Position numbers and translations under genes: made by a program. Positions 9,986-21,174 of a stretch of 41,139 nucleotides of DNA are shown piece after piece. Numbering within the stretch: position 1 is the first letter of the stretch; every line of letters begins with the position of its first letter. Under the pieces are notes generated by a model that ran no database searches, had not been told where the DNA came from, and saw only the letters and a program-made list of their open reading frames with translations. The DNA lies in the NCBI GenBank assembly GCA_032718475.1, contig JAUCBJ010006935.1, positions 1 to 41,139 on the forward strand, read 5' to 3'. The DNA is from Nemertoderma westbladi (Eukaryota > Xenacoelomorpha > Nemertodermatida > Nemertodermatidae).

Positions 9986-10771
9986 CTTCGGAAAATAAAC
10001 GTGATATTCTCGAGAAAATAAACAATAAACATATTAAAAATGTAGTTAAAACTTTTAACACATTTATTTATAAAATAAATTTATTAGAGAAAAAATAAGG
10101 AGTATCAATACATGGTAAAAATGTTTATAAATTACAGTAATAGGGTATATAAAATTTGCCTACAATTATTGAATTATTCATTCTGTAAACATATAGTGTT
10201 CCAAAAAGGGTCATCTGTTTCGTTTTTGAATAACCATGGTTGTCGTAATCTATTGCATAATTCCCGTGGCATATAAACCAAACGTGTCAGCGGCAGCACA
10301 ATAATACTGTTGATTGCTTTTCAACTACTGTATCAGAATTTCACATGATTTGTTAAAAAAAGTTGTCGTACAAGACGATCTAATAAACGCGAATGGAGAT
10401 GAAAGCGCTGGATTCTAGATAACTTTGTGACCAGTTGTAGTACAAGGACCACCATATACTGTACTACAGTACAATACGTACTATACTTGGGGGGGGGGGG
10501 GGGGGGGGGGGGGGGACACGTGCAAACTCCATCTCTGTTTGGTATATTTGTTATTATACAGGTAAAGCATAGATTATGGGCAAAAATGTCGATTATTATT
10601 TTTCTTAGAATAACGTGGCTCTGTAACACCTTTCCCGTAATTTATAATTAACAATGTTGATTCGAGGATTATAGATATCGCATTTCGCCGGGATGGGATT
10701 AGCAACCCCCCCCCCCCCCCCCCTGTTTTTCCTCTGTTAGACATTAACTCTTTATACATAATGACACTAAC
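9986..10771 (-). other. Titin-like intron G-H with complementary homopolymer runs
   Basis: This 786-nt intron contains C18 at 10706-10723 and G27 at 10489-10515 on the plus strand. On the transcribed (minus) strand these are G18 followed by C27 about 190 nt later. They could pair or slip. Short ORFs reading poly-Gly or poly-Pro through them are artefacts. Confidence 0.7.
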
Positions 10772-10961
10772 AGAGTGTAACGACCATTACTATCTTCCGT
10801 TCTCGCGGAGTTCGGGAGTTTTCGCTTGTTGTCTTTCAACCACGTGACTCTTGGAGGCGGGGTACCTCGAACTACACAACTCAACTGGATCGGTTGCCCC
10901 TCGTTACTGGTGACGTTCTCGGGTACCTCAATAAACTCGGGTCTGGTCGCCGCACTTTTAG
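10772..10961 (-). CDS. Titin-like gene, exon G: first half of Ig domain 3
   Basis: A 190-nt exon with a clean TTTCAG acceptor and GTTAGT donor, entering in phase 1 and leaving in phase 2. It encodes a short linker and then RPEFIEVPENVTSNEGQPIQ, LSCVVRGTPPPRVTWLKDN and KLPNSARTEDSNGRYT. Visible Ig marks are the B-strand Cys (LSC), the P-P-P turn and the core Trp (VTWLKDN). The 5' single-base phase matches exon F exactly (G+CT makes Ala). The downstream 786-nt intron contains a 27-base G run and an 18-base C run. In vertebrate titin the corresponding domain has N-P-D-I-V-W-L-K-N (recalled). Confidence 0.88.
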
Positions 10962-11073
10962 CTGAAATAATAAAGAATTAAATTAGGCCGATAAATTGAT
11001 ATTAAAAAAAAATAATTAACGAATTGCTGTAAAGGAAAGGGGCGAGCCACGTAGTATTCGGTGTACATTAGTG

Positions 11074-12282
11074 TTGCAGCGGAATCCCGATCCCGATCCC
11101 GAAAGTCGGGATCCCGATGGAAAAATATCGGGATTTTTCGGGATTAGCAATTTTCGAAATTTTATATCTGAATTTACTGTAGGCCTATATGCCCTGCAGC
11201 TTAAAATCTGTAAAATTTTTGCCAATAACAAAATAAAACATTTTTGGAGGACTTTCATTGGATGATTGATAGGGATGTGAGTCAGGTAATGTATGGGAAT
11301 ATCCGAGACATTTTCCGGAAATTTCCTATTTATTTAATTTATTATATAAAGGTTACTAAGGTTAGTTTCAATAGTAGGTGTACAGTAGGCCTAAATATAG
11401 TATATACGTATGTAGTATATACATAAAATAGTTATAATAAGATATGAACTAAAAAAAGATTATGACTTTGTGTTTTGTCAATTTCATAATTAACTATATG
11501 TATATGTTATATATTGAAAGCAATTTCGGAAATTGATACATTTTTAATTTTAAATCTTTCACAATTTTACCTTCTGCTATTTTATCAGTTTATACACATT
11601 CTGAATCTGAAAACGCATACATAAGAGAACACAATTACATAGAGTAAACATTGGAAACAAGTGATTCCTGTTTGGTTGTGTTGGGCTGGTTCCGTGGTTC
11701 GTTGTCTATTGGCTCTTGGGTCGTAAATTCGAGTGAAGTAAACTTTTTCGGAAATTGAAAAAACATATTTCCGGAAAACTCACCTCCCTAATAATTGATG
11801 AAGGATAGATTAATTTACATGATTTATAACTGATTTCAGAATCTGAATTTATATTAAAGTAATGCTAGTAGGCCTACATATATTAAAGTCATAAGTGTCA
11901 ATATATATTATAAAAAATATAAACACTGCTTGTTGCTTTTTATTGAATATGATAAACATTTTTATGTGGCAGCGATTCAGTCAGACACTAACTGTAGATA
12001 TATTAAAAATGTTGCAGAAATTATATTAAAACGTATATGAAATGAAATACGTAAGTGGGTAATAAACTATGTCTGTGAACCTTTTAAAAAAAAGTCACTG
12101 GACATTTTTACAAATCTAGGCATTATTTAGTACGTCGTGAGATTTATCAAATGTTATTTTTACTCCAATAAAGATGGCAGGGCGGATAGCTATATTTTAA
12201 GTTTTGGATGAGTATGGTCGCACTAAAATAAAAAAATCCCGATCTCAATCCCGAAAATTGTGGACCCCGATCCCGTTTCAAA
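11074..12282. mobile_element. Non-autonomous hAT-like element (outer), 8-bp target duplication
   Basis: The exact 8-bp direct repeat CATTAGTG lies at 11066-11073 and 12283-12290. Just inside each border are GATCCCGATCCCGA-type repeats, in opposite orientation at the two ends only in part, so terminal inversion is weak. An 8-bp duplication is typical of hAT elements. There is no transposase ORF. A smaller hAT-like element is nested inside. The whole sits in the intron between titin-like exons F and G. Confidence 0.6.
11270..11790. mobile_element. Nested hAT MITE, TIR TAGGGANGTGAGT
   Basis: The left end TAGGGATGTGAGT and the inverted right end (rc TAGGGAGGTGAGT) match in 12 of 13 bases. TTCCGGAAAT lies subterminally on both sides. 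The flanking octamers ATGATTGA (11262-11269) and ATAATTGA (11791-11798) match in 7 of 8 bases, as expected for an ageing hAT duplication. Length is 521 bp with no coding capacity. TAGGG-type ends are common among hAT MITEs. Confidence 0.75.
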
Positions 12283-12290
12283 CATTAGTG

Positions 12291-13210
12291 TACATCCCGG
12301 TACCCAAGGTTGAAAATTTCACTAATTTTAAAATTATAAATACTGTACCGTTTTGTGATCAGCTTTAGTAGGAGGTTTATTGTAAGCAAAATATTTTTAC
12401 GACCGATACGGGGCGCTACAAAAGCAAGACACGTAAACGCGATAACTCGACTAAACGACTAGATTTAACACATTGAAAGATATATATCATACTGTGGTTG
12501 TTACTGTATCAGTACCGTGTAAGCTACAGTAATACAGTTGTGAGCACAGCGCGATATGTGAATGAGACAAGTACAGTACTGTTGTAGGCCTACCGATGAT
12601 GTGACACTTGTATATTAAGAAGAACCGATGCCTACTACCTATAGTAGGTCATGTAAGAACCGAGTCCATATAATAAACCCACAGTGAATTACACGAGTAG
12701 TGGGGCCTTCGTGCAGCAAAAGCTGCAAGCCATCTTAGCGAACAATTATAATTATACTATGGCTAGTTATATATTTTCATCCGACACACACACACACACA
12801 CCCACACCTACACACACCCCTACATACACACACATACACAACCCCCCCCCCCCCCCGCAGTTTTGACTCGCCCCACAAAATGTGAACGAATAAATTGTTT
12901 TTCCGGTCGGTACCGGTCGGTATCATTTAGTGTATGGCGGTTAGGTTAGGCTTAAGGTGCGAGACATACCTGTATTTTGAGCATGTTTTCATATATAGGT
13001 TTTTTGTTTATGTCATTTTTGTTTGTATTGTTTGTGTTGTTTTTTGATGGCCTTAGGGCTGAGTACTACTTTGGGCGTAATGTCCTGATTCTATGTATTT
13101 TGTTAGTTTGGGGGGTATAAGACTCTAGGCTCTTACAATTAGATTATATAATAAATTGTTTTAGTTGATAGAATGGTAGGTGCTAGAATTAGTAGGCCTA
13201 CTGCACTTAC
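12291..13210. repeat. Intron F-G remainder with (CA)n and a C15 run
   Basis: A degenerate CA microsatellite spans 12783-12840 and runs straight into C15 at 12842-12856. A short duplicated CCGGTCGGTA lies near 12902-12922. No exon or RNA gene was recognised in the rest. Confidence 0.7.
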
Positions 13211-13367
13211 CGTCTATAATGAGATCGACTTTGAATTCGCACTGGCCGGCCCTATTCCTGGCCTGGCAGGTGTAGGTACCACTGTCTGACGCTCGGCAGT
13301 AAGGAATCAGTAACGAATGTGTTCCGTCTTCCTTTATTATCGTCTTATGGTTGCCATCAGACTCGAC
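13211..13367 (-). CDS. Titin-like gene, exon F: second half of Ig domain 2
   Basis: A 157-nt exon, phase 0 in and phase 1 out. The acceptor ends ATTAAG and the donor is GTAAGT. It encodes VESDGNHKTIIKEDGTHSLL, then IPYCRASDSGTYTCQARNRAG and QCEFKVDLIID. The F-strand signature D-S-G-T-Y-T-C with following N-R-A-G is clear. The K-E-D-G-T-x-S-L-x-I and x-Q-N/R-R-A-G motifs match the titin domain that carries VVIKEDGTQSLII and AQNRAG (recalled). The partner half-domain (exon E) lies 14.5 kb upstream, with repeats and a nested gene between. Confidence 0.9.
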
Positions 13368-13756
13368 CTTAATGAATTATGTATTAAAATATCGAAAGTG
13401 GTAATAATAATTATCTTTATAGCTGAAATAGCTGCATTGATGTACCAGAACTTACTCTTAAAAATAAAACATAAACAAAACAAGAGGAAGTGGAAGTGGA
13501 ACCTGGGGCCTTTATATGGGTCACGTGTGCAGTATGTTATGGCATACATGTATTATCAATATCAGCTGGTCACCAGCTGATAAAAAAACAACCAGCAATT
13601 ATGAATGTAACATAATTCAACTATCGTATTAAATCGATCAATGATAGCAATCGAAATAATTCTAGTACAGACTTCCCAGCCTATGACACCGTAAGAATTA
13701 TTTCTGGTTACTTTATCTAACTTACTCGTACATCAAGACCGTTGCTCGCTTGTTAT
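13368..13756. other. No gene seen (start of 14.5-kb titin-like intron)
   Basis: AT-rich sequence between exon F and the first BEL/Pao-derived codons. A 5' LTR of that element might be expected here, but I could not match it to the candidate 3' LTR at 18539. Confidence 0.35.
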
Positions 13757-14822
13757 GTCTCACACTGGTGATGAAAACGGTCAAGACCCAGATGTGGAGG
13801 CGATTCTAGCAAGGGTCATCAACTCAAGGAATTCGTCGCACATCGACCCTGGTTGTCAACTCATTACCCAACATCGAGACAACTAACGTCTTGGATGAAG
13901 CCATCAAAAGGAGCAAAATTAAGACTCTACTATCATACAGAGATCGCCTGGGATCACTCAATGAAGAAATATGGTGCCGCTCTTCCGAACACTACATCAA
14001 TTCCGACACCCCGAAAGCTGTCGGATCCGAGGTAAAACTTTCAGATACTATATCTCATTTGGAATTGTCAATGCAGCCCCATACTGTGCCGGTTCAACAC
14101 GCTTACAATGTATCTACTGTAGGCGTAGGTAATAATAATTTGTCATTTGGTAATCAATCATCGACTACAACGCCGCTGCAAATTCATCATGGAAAAGGGA
14201 ATTTCAACATTCGTCGTTGGAAAAGTAATAACTTACAACTTCAATATGCATTTACAGAATTTGACAAGGAATTTACTCAAAATAACAGCATTGAATCATT
14301 AGTGTCATCATCATCATCCAGCATGTTAGCAAACATAATCGAAGATCCTGATTCAATTGCTAAATCATCACTTGGATTACCAACAAACGACACAGACATC
14401 AGTTCATCGACATCTAGAGTGCTAGGAAAATTGTGGCACTTGGCTATGACTTTACTGTTGTGTATGATTTCCTACAAAACACCAAACCCACAAAACGCAG
14501 CATACTTATGTTATATGCTCGCCTATTTGATCCATTAGGAATATTAGCACCATTTACCGGACCAATAAAGGCGCTATTTCAAACACTTTGCCAGGATGCC
14601 CAACCATGGGATACTCCATTAAATTCAGATTTCCTCTCATTGTGGCACAAATGTGTACAAGGTCTTCTCATTCTGAAAGGAGTTTCAGTGCCACGATGTT
14701 TCTTCTTACCATTTCGGACTATATCCAGTATTGAAATTCATGGTTTTGCGGATGCAAGCCTTAAACTCCTATGCAGGAGTTATTTACAATCGCTCACTGC
14801 AATTCAGTTAGCGTATCATTAG
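13757..14822 (+). pseudogene. BEL/Pao gag N-terminus fused by deletion to RT C-terminal region
   Basis: ATG at 13757 opens MSHTGDENGQ...; after a +1 change near 13840 the frame continues as NIETTNVLDEAIKRSKIKTL, a gag-like N-terminus. From about 14180 the text becomes GNFNIRRWKSNN...RVLGKLWH, the region after the YxDD motif in BEL/Pao RT. A frame change at about 14440 leads into ILMLYARLFDPLGILAPFTG and WDTPLN...FADASLK, the RT-RNase H connection. The gag body, protease and RT fingers/palm are therefore deleted. No activity is expected. Confidence 0.8.
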
Positions 14823-14999
14823 TATCATGAAGAACAAAGGTATGTCCACAAGGCAAAAAACACCAGAATAAGAGCACAAAGGATCAGCGGGATCATTCAG
14901 AAGAACCACAGTCAATTCCAAGGTTAGAGTTATTAGGAGCATTCATCACTGCACATCTGATGAAGTTTGTTCTAAATGCGTTGCCAATAGTCAGCAGTA

Positions 15000-17196
15000 A
15001 CGTTGTTGTATTCTGGAGTGATGACCTTGACGTGTTGTACTGGATTAAGGACTAAATCATCACTGGAAAACCTTCATGAAAAATAGGGTAAAAGTAATAT
15101 GATCCATTACATCAGAATTAAATGGTTCATGGAGATATGTCCCAAGTGAAATTAATCCTGCCGACATTCCCACAAAAGGAATGTCCCCAAACCACTTCTT
15201 CTCATCTGAGAAGAAGTGGTTCGAAGGTCCTCCCTTTCTACATGGCCACAATGTCCAATCAACTTTGACTCGACCCCATCAATCAGCAAATAGTCTTAAA
15301 GAAATAAAGTCTCATAGCACAGAATCGAACACACGTATCACAACATCAACTGAATACTCTATAACAAATGTCATCAATTACAGAGATTACAGTGCAAAGT
15401 CAAATGCAATTCGTAGCTTAGCATGGATTTCACGGTTTATTAATAAAATAAAATCAAAATTAGCAAAAGAATCCCCACTCCTAGACTCACAATTATTAAC
15501 GACAAATGAGTTACAGAGAGCCGAGGTACAGTATATCAAACATGTTCAACTGAATCATTTTCATATAGAGATCGAGTACTTACAAAACAGTAAACATTTA
15601 AAGTGCCCAAACTTAGTACAACAGCTAAACCTCTTTCTAGACTGTGACGGGATTCTGCGCACAAAAGGCAGAGCAGTAAGTCAAACCATTCCATGGTGTA
15701 CACAGAATCCGATTCTCCTTCCATCCTCAGATCATTTCACAAAATTGATAGTACTCGATGCTCATTATATCGTAATGCATTCACGTGTTCGTGACACATT
15801 AGTTCAGTTGCGCGAAATGTATTGGATATCTCGTGCAAGATAAGTTATTCAGGGAATCAGAAGTAAATGCGTTATCTGCAAACGTATCCAAGGGAAACCA
15901 TATCCAAAACCTCAAACAAGTCCACTTCCTCTAGAGCGATTAGAGTCAAACTTAAATGCGTTTTCACACACTGGAATTGATTTCTGTGGCCCGATAAATA
16001 TAGTAAACAACTTGTATGACCCATCCAATTCTTCCATTAAAGTCTACATCTGTGTATTTACATGTGCGGTTATACGCGCCATTCACTTGGAGTTAGTTCC
16101 TAGTTTGCATGTCAGTAGTTTCATTCAAGCATTTCAACGCTTCATTGGTAGACGAGGCATTCCATTAGTAATTTTTAGTGACAATGCCTCAACATTTAAA
16201 CGTTCATCGTCTGAACTTCGCATTTACAATAAGTTTCTTAACCACGATTTGGTTAAACGTTGAGTTTGGTGACTTAAGTGTCACTTGGCTGTTTAACATT
16301 GCGAGATATCCATCAGGTTATGGCTTTATTGAGAGATGTGTAGGTCTCATCAAACCCAACTTCCCAAAGTGATGGGTAGAGCCACTCTGCAACACGACGA
16401 AATGCAAACACTGTTAATATCTTGCGAGGCTGCTGTTAACAGTCGCCCATTGACTTTCGCATCATCTAACAATGATGAAAACTACAATCTACTTACTCCT
16501 AGTCACTTTCTCGTGGGCCATAGACTATGTGCTCTTCCAACATCATCAGTACGTGCAGATAATTTACGTTACCAAGAGAAAGCAGCTAACTTCTTTTGGG
16601 ATAATTGGAAAAATGATTACGTTAGAGATTTACGAGATAGACATCGCTACAAGGAACATAAATCGTCATTTTTTGTGAGTCCTGTCGTACTGGAAATTTT
16701 CTTATTGTACTACCTAGACTACCTAGATCAGCATTATGTCGCATTATGTCGCATTAATAAGTTGATTACAAGTAGAGATGTGGAGGTTCGCGCAGTTCAA
16801 GTATATGTTGCAAAACGTGGACGACAAGCAACAATTCTTACGGGATCCGTTCAACATATTATACCATTAGAGATTCAATCCGATGTGATTAACCTCATTC
16901 TCATAAAAGATGCTTGCAAACGGGATTCAAAATCGCAGGTAAGTTGTAAAAGTGACAAAATAAGTGACATAGTTGACTCTTCCAATGACAAACTTGACAC
17001 AAAAGTATACAACATAGACGAACTAGCCACACCTCCTTCAGTCGCCAGTACTCATACTGTACCACGAGTCTTGCAGCACATTGACACATATTCCTATCAC
17101 AATGGTGATAGAAACAGCAGTCAAAATAAACCATCTAGATTACCGCGTGCTGCTAAGTCACATATTGTGCATGGTCATTACAAAATGGGAAAATAA
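15000..17196 (+). pseudogene. BEL/Pao RNase H remnant and integrase
   Basis: Broken RNase H text around 15010-15180 (FWSDDLDVLYWIKD; EINPADIPTKG) leads into WFEGPPFL, the usual start of the BEL integrase region. The H-x-H...C-x-x-C zinc module follows, with a stop at 15841. Catalytic Asp contexts are GIDFCGP (about 15975) and FSDNAS (about 16180). A frameshift or deletion at about 16260 leads to GYGFIERCVGLIKPNF, the Glu region, and then AAVNSRPLT...LTPSHFLVGH. The C-terminal tail continues to TAA at 17194-17196. Several stops and frameshifts make it inactive. Confidence 0.85.
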
Positions 17197-18528
17197 ATTC
17201 CCGTTTTGTTCGTATTTATAAATTATTTGGTGGAGAGTTTGTTAGTGTACAAATATGAAATTCATTATTATGAAACTGTAAATCTAATAATTGAAGGATT
17301 GTGATTATACTTACGATGTTGTTACACCCAGTCCAACACTGACTCTAACAGAAAGATGTTATTAGGAGCCCGCTTGACAGGATACATTACACTGACTGAC
17401 TGACTGACATACTGATAATTATCTAGGTTAAGGCACTTCCTGCCTGGCGATTTTGATGAAATTTTGCAAGTACATTGCTTTGGTGGTTCATAATCGCGTT
17501 ACAAAATTTCAGATCGATTCTATGTGTGGTATTCGATATATTTAGTTTTTTGCCATTGTTTTGTCGCGAAATTAAAAGCAATGGTAAAATAACAGCTGGT
17601 GTTCATGATGAAATATGGCTTAATATGTTATACACAGTCATAGAAAAACGTGTTGGTTGCCAAGTTTTACCAGTAAGCTATAAGGTAAGGCAATGTTTAC
17701 TCACACATAAGCTGTTGGTTTCTAATGTATTACCCCATAAGCTGATTGCTCTCCCAGTGCTTCCTAAGGGTATATCTACAATAAGGTTACTCACTCTGCT
17801 ATGTTAGGGGGTGGATCAGGAGAATGAATTTTAGTTACATAAAGCAGTGTGTTGTGTCCTATTGCAGTCGATACTCACTGTGGATTGCAAAATGTTTTAT
17901 AGTTGACCTACACTATAATACAGTAGTTGCATGTATTTAAGGAGCCCGCTCTGGCCTACCGCCTAAGGAGTACCTATATTACATATTCACATAGAATTCA
18001 TTGGGAAGAGATATTCCGCTTGACGACGGGGTAATACCTATAGAAGGAAACTAAATTTGTTATTTGGCTCTATTCGTTGTTATTTATCTGGTTGTGCATC
18101 ATGGGCATTTTTTATAAATATTCGGTAATCGCATCTTATATCTTGTAAACGTTCTTGATAATGAAATTATTTGCTTCATATTATATTTTTGTTAGTGGTA
18201 GCTAAGTTGCATTTTTTATTATGTGGGGCGAGCCACAAAGTCAGCTAGCCTCACGCCTTGCAGTTTAGACAATTTTAGTTTACTTACTGCTGACTGACAT
18301 AGTTCTTTGTGCTACGATTTTTCCCCCGGGCTCCTTCCAGCCAGCTTGCTGGCTTTCTAGTTTTTTATCTGGATTACTGTATTCAAGATGATTTGTCATT
18401 ATTTGTAGTGTTATCCAACATTATTTAGGATCATATTTTTTAAGCCGCACCACTCAAGGGTACATTATTTTTAGAAAGTTTAAATGTGCATTTAATTTTG
18501 TTGTAATTTTAATTGTCTCTCTTTGTCC
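17197..18528. other. Untranslated or unrelated sequence between BEL integrase and candidate LTR
   Basis: No gene is recognised. GGAGCCCG at about 17362 and 17941 and its reverse complement CGGGCTCC at about 18326 may be ends of a small insertion, but the matches are too short to call. A TGAC microsatellite (CTGACTGACTGAC) lies near 17393. GGGGCGAGCCAC at 18226 also occurs at 11039. Confidence 0.35.
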
Positions 18529-19080
18529 AAGAGGGGAGTGTAGTGTATTTCGTATTAGCATATTATTGACTCTGTAGGATATATATTATTGACTCTCTAG
18601 TTATTGGTATTTCCTTGATTTACACACCCCTGGCATTAGTTCGTATACTTGCTTTGGTGTTACACAGCTGTATTGCTTTTAATGTTGCCTATATTGTAGG
18701 TAAAGGTTGTTTGTGATATTCTATTCTTTATTATACATTGTGATACTTTTAGTTTTTACATATTTTTCTTTATTGCATTTGGAGACCATCAGGGGTCCAT
18801 TACAATTGCTTGGCCAACCAGTAGCTCCGACCAATCAGGGACGAGCTACGGCCAATCAGCTATCAGAGCGATCCGATCCCTATTTGCATAAAGTCTGGCT
18901 ATAAAAGGGCCTGTTTTCTCACTTTCCTTACCTTCTTGCATCTTCACCCTCTGCTTGCGGAAGCCCCTGACTTTTACAACAATAAAAGTTTTTATATTTT
19001 TAGCGGGATTTTTAGCTGTAAATAGTATATATAGTTCCGGCAGTTCTCAACGATCTCTACTTGTTTTTCACCTCAACTTC
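18529..19080 (+). promoter_or_regulatory. Candidate 3' LTR with purine tract, promoter and poly(A) signal
   Basis: A polypurine tract AAGAGGGGAG ends at 18538 and is followed by TGTAGTGTAT, a plausible LTR start. Inside are CCAAT-type boxes at 18813, 18831 and 18852, an octamer ATTTGCAT at 18882-18889, a TATA box CTATAAAAG at 18899-18907 and AATAAA at 18981. The spacing suits a U3-R arrangement. The 3' border is not defined. Alternatively this is a host Pol II promoter; the CCAAT/octamer/TATA set is histone-like, but no histone ORF follows. Confidence 0.5.
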
Positions 19081-19655
19081 CCTTCCTATACATTCCACTT
19101 CATCGAACTCTTAACGGGAGGTGTCGAATAGCCCTCTCACTTTGGTAAGACCCGACGGAACAGGTGCAGTCTCCCCCTCTCCCTCTCTCAACTGCGCCGT
19201 TCCTCACAACGGGCATTAAACGGGCCCAACCCAAATGCAGTGGTCGTAGCGTCATGGGATCAGAGTCTACCACCAATAAATCAACTATAAGGAACAATAT
19301 GGACTATTTTGAAGTTTCTAGTTGCCATGGGTAACTTTGACAAGAAACGGGCTATATATTAGCTGTAGTAGGCCTAGCGTCTTCAAATCAACCTCCACTC
19401 CCACTATATCGAGTATACAGAAACATACGCAATATGTTTTAGTTTCTAGATGCCATGGCAACTCGTCAGATTTGTTGACAAAGTATTTTTCATATCACTT
19501 AGCTATTTTCACTATATAAAAAGGCGCATTTTGAAAGATAAGTTAGGTTTACATGATACATACTGTATATTTAAGAGATTACATTTGTCATCACATATGC
19601 CCTATAACACTCTGAAATAAATGAAATTACATTGTGTTAAGAATCGCAATTAAGA

Positions 19656-19695
19656 CAGTAATCAGTGCACATGGTGTTATGTGCACTGATTACTG
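19656..19695. repeat. Perfect 17-bp hairpin
   Basis: CAGTAATCAGTGCACAT and its exact reverse complement are separated by GGTGTT. It lies in the foldback interior, just before the MITE. Either a subterminal structure of the foldback or a separate tiny insertion. Confidence 0.9.
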
Positions 19696-19771
19696 TTACT
19701 ACGGTTAGGACTACAAGAACAAGAACAGTTCATCGGTCAGCCGCTAGTGGGCTACATGTCTTAACATTTAA

Positions 19772-20521
19772 GGGGGGAGTACCACACCCCCCCCCCCCCC
19801 GGACACGTTTTTAAATGCAGTATGGGCTGTTAAAATATGGCTAAATATTTGTTTTTTCGAAAAATTTTCAAATTTCCAGTCGCCCTTTAGCGGCCATTGA
19901 ATGAAACAAGAATTGCGGTTAAAATGCTACAAGTCATTCAATTTTCGGTGAAATTGTCTGAGACCAATTGTTTTCGAATTACGGAGGTGAGCTCTACCGG
20001 TTATCGGTTAAAATTTTTAATTACCCTTTTTATGAAAATGAATTAATACTTATTAATATTTGGCAAAATTCCAACCGATAACTTTTAAAGAAAAGCCGAA
20101 ACCCTTTCGAATAAGCCAAAAATAAATAAAATTGGTTAAAAAATGGCGGAGGAGTAGAAATTTGAAAAATGAAAAATGTCATTCAAAGATAATTGCCTTC
20201 AAAGTTTAAACCTTCCCGCCAGAACTGGCTGTCTGTGTTCTGGTTGGTAAATCATTTCTAACATGATAGAAGAACATCACCGGGATAAAACTGATTTCAT
20301 TACCGATGTCAGTTTTAACTTTTGGTGGAATCTAGTCTGCCTGTCGGTTGTCTGTCTGTTTTAAAATTTGACTAACAGTCCGTCATACAGAAAAACAGCG
20401 ATAACTTGAGAACTAAAAGAGGTTTCGCTAAGCGGTTTTCAGATTTGAAATCCTCATTAAATTCTGCTATAGATTAAATCAAAAACACAGTTTAAATGTT
20501 AGCATGGGGGGTACTTCCCCC
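19772..20521. mobile_element. TTAA-flanked MITE (Kolobok- or piggyBac-type target)
   Basis: TTAA at 19768-19771 and 20522-20525 flanks a 750-bp unit. It begins GGGGGGAGTACC and ends GGTACTTCCCCC, which are inverted copies. A C14 run lies at 19787-19800. TTAA duplications are used by Kolobok and piggyBac families; G-rich ends suit Kolobok better. No ORF of note. Confidence 0.7.
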
Positions 20522-21174
20522 TTAAGTACTTCAAATTTCTTTGCTTTTACACCATTCTAGATGAAACTTGTGAAATATGTACTAGACATCATATAGAATT
20601 ATCTCAAGTTTGCCGTTAGACGGCGCAATGTCTAATAGTGAATTCTTCTCTCATTATTTATAATCCCTTCAATTGGAAACTTGTGAGATATGTACTAGAA
20701 CACGGGGGACGGTAATCGATCTACAGTTCTCATGTCTGCCGCTGGAGGGCGAGAACTCTGGAAATGATAATCTTCCCCAAATTTGTTGACCTTAATCCGT
20801 TAAGCTGAATCTTGGCTTGGCATAGACCACGTGCTGCGACTTCTTGAAGAGATTGATCGGCTCACAGTTCTCCAATCTGTCGCTAGAAGAAGCATATGCC
20901 ATACGTAACATGGCAACCTCTCTTAACTTTCAAAAACGTAATGTTTGAAACTTATAAATACGAAGGCGCTCTTTTATATAGTGAAAACAGCTAAGCGATA
21001 TGAATAATACACCTTGTCAACAATTCTGACAAGTTTTTGAATTGAGATTTTTGAATTATAATTTGTTGATTTGCTGATTTGTTGATATTTTGTTGATGAA
21101 TTCAGTTTCGTGACCGCGAGTCTTTCTCCTTGGATGGTTTGTCTGGTTCGATCGGTTTGTCTATTCGGTCAGTT

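Larger units (their letters stand above)
13757..19080 (+). mobile_element. Deleted BEL/Pao retrotransposon copy
   Basis: On the plus strand, gag N-terminus, RT C-terminus, RNase H remnant, integrase and a candidate 3' LTR follow in BEL/Pao order. Gag body, protease and the RT catalytic core are missing, and several frameshifts and stops separate the pieces. It lies antisense inside the large titin-like intron. It is unrelated in orientation, and visibly older, than the intact copy at 1-4633. The 5' end is unclear; the 3' end follows from a polypurine tract and LTR-like promoter. Confidence 0.75.

Noticed and set aside
10333-10759. Poly-Gly/poly-Pro ORFs across the G and C runs
   Set aside because: Artefacts of homopolymers inside an intron.
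12937-12960. Telomere-like GGTTAGGTTAGG
   Set aside because: Only two units; chance occurrence.
17362-18333. MITE bounded by GGAGCCCG/CGGGCTCC
   Set aside because: The inverted match is only about eight bases, a third copy at 17941 confuses it, and there is no target duplication.
18811-19000. Histone gene
   Set aside because: The promoter elements look histone-like but no histone coding sequence or stem-loop follows.
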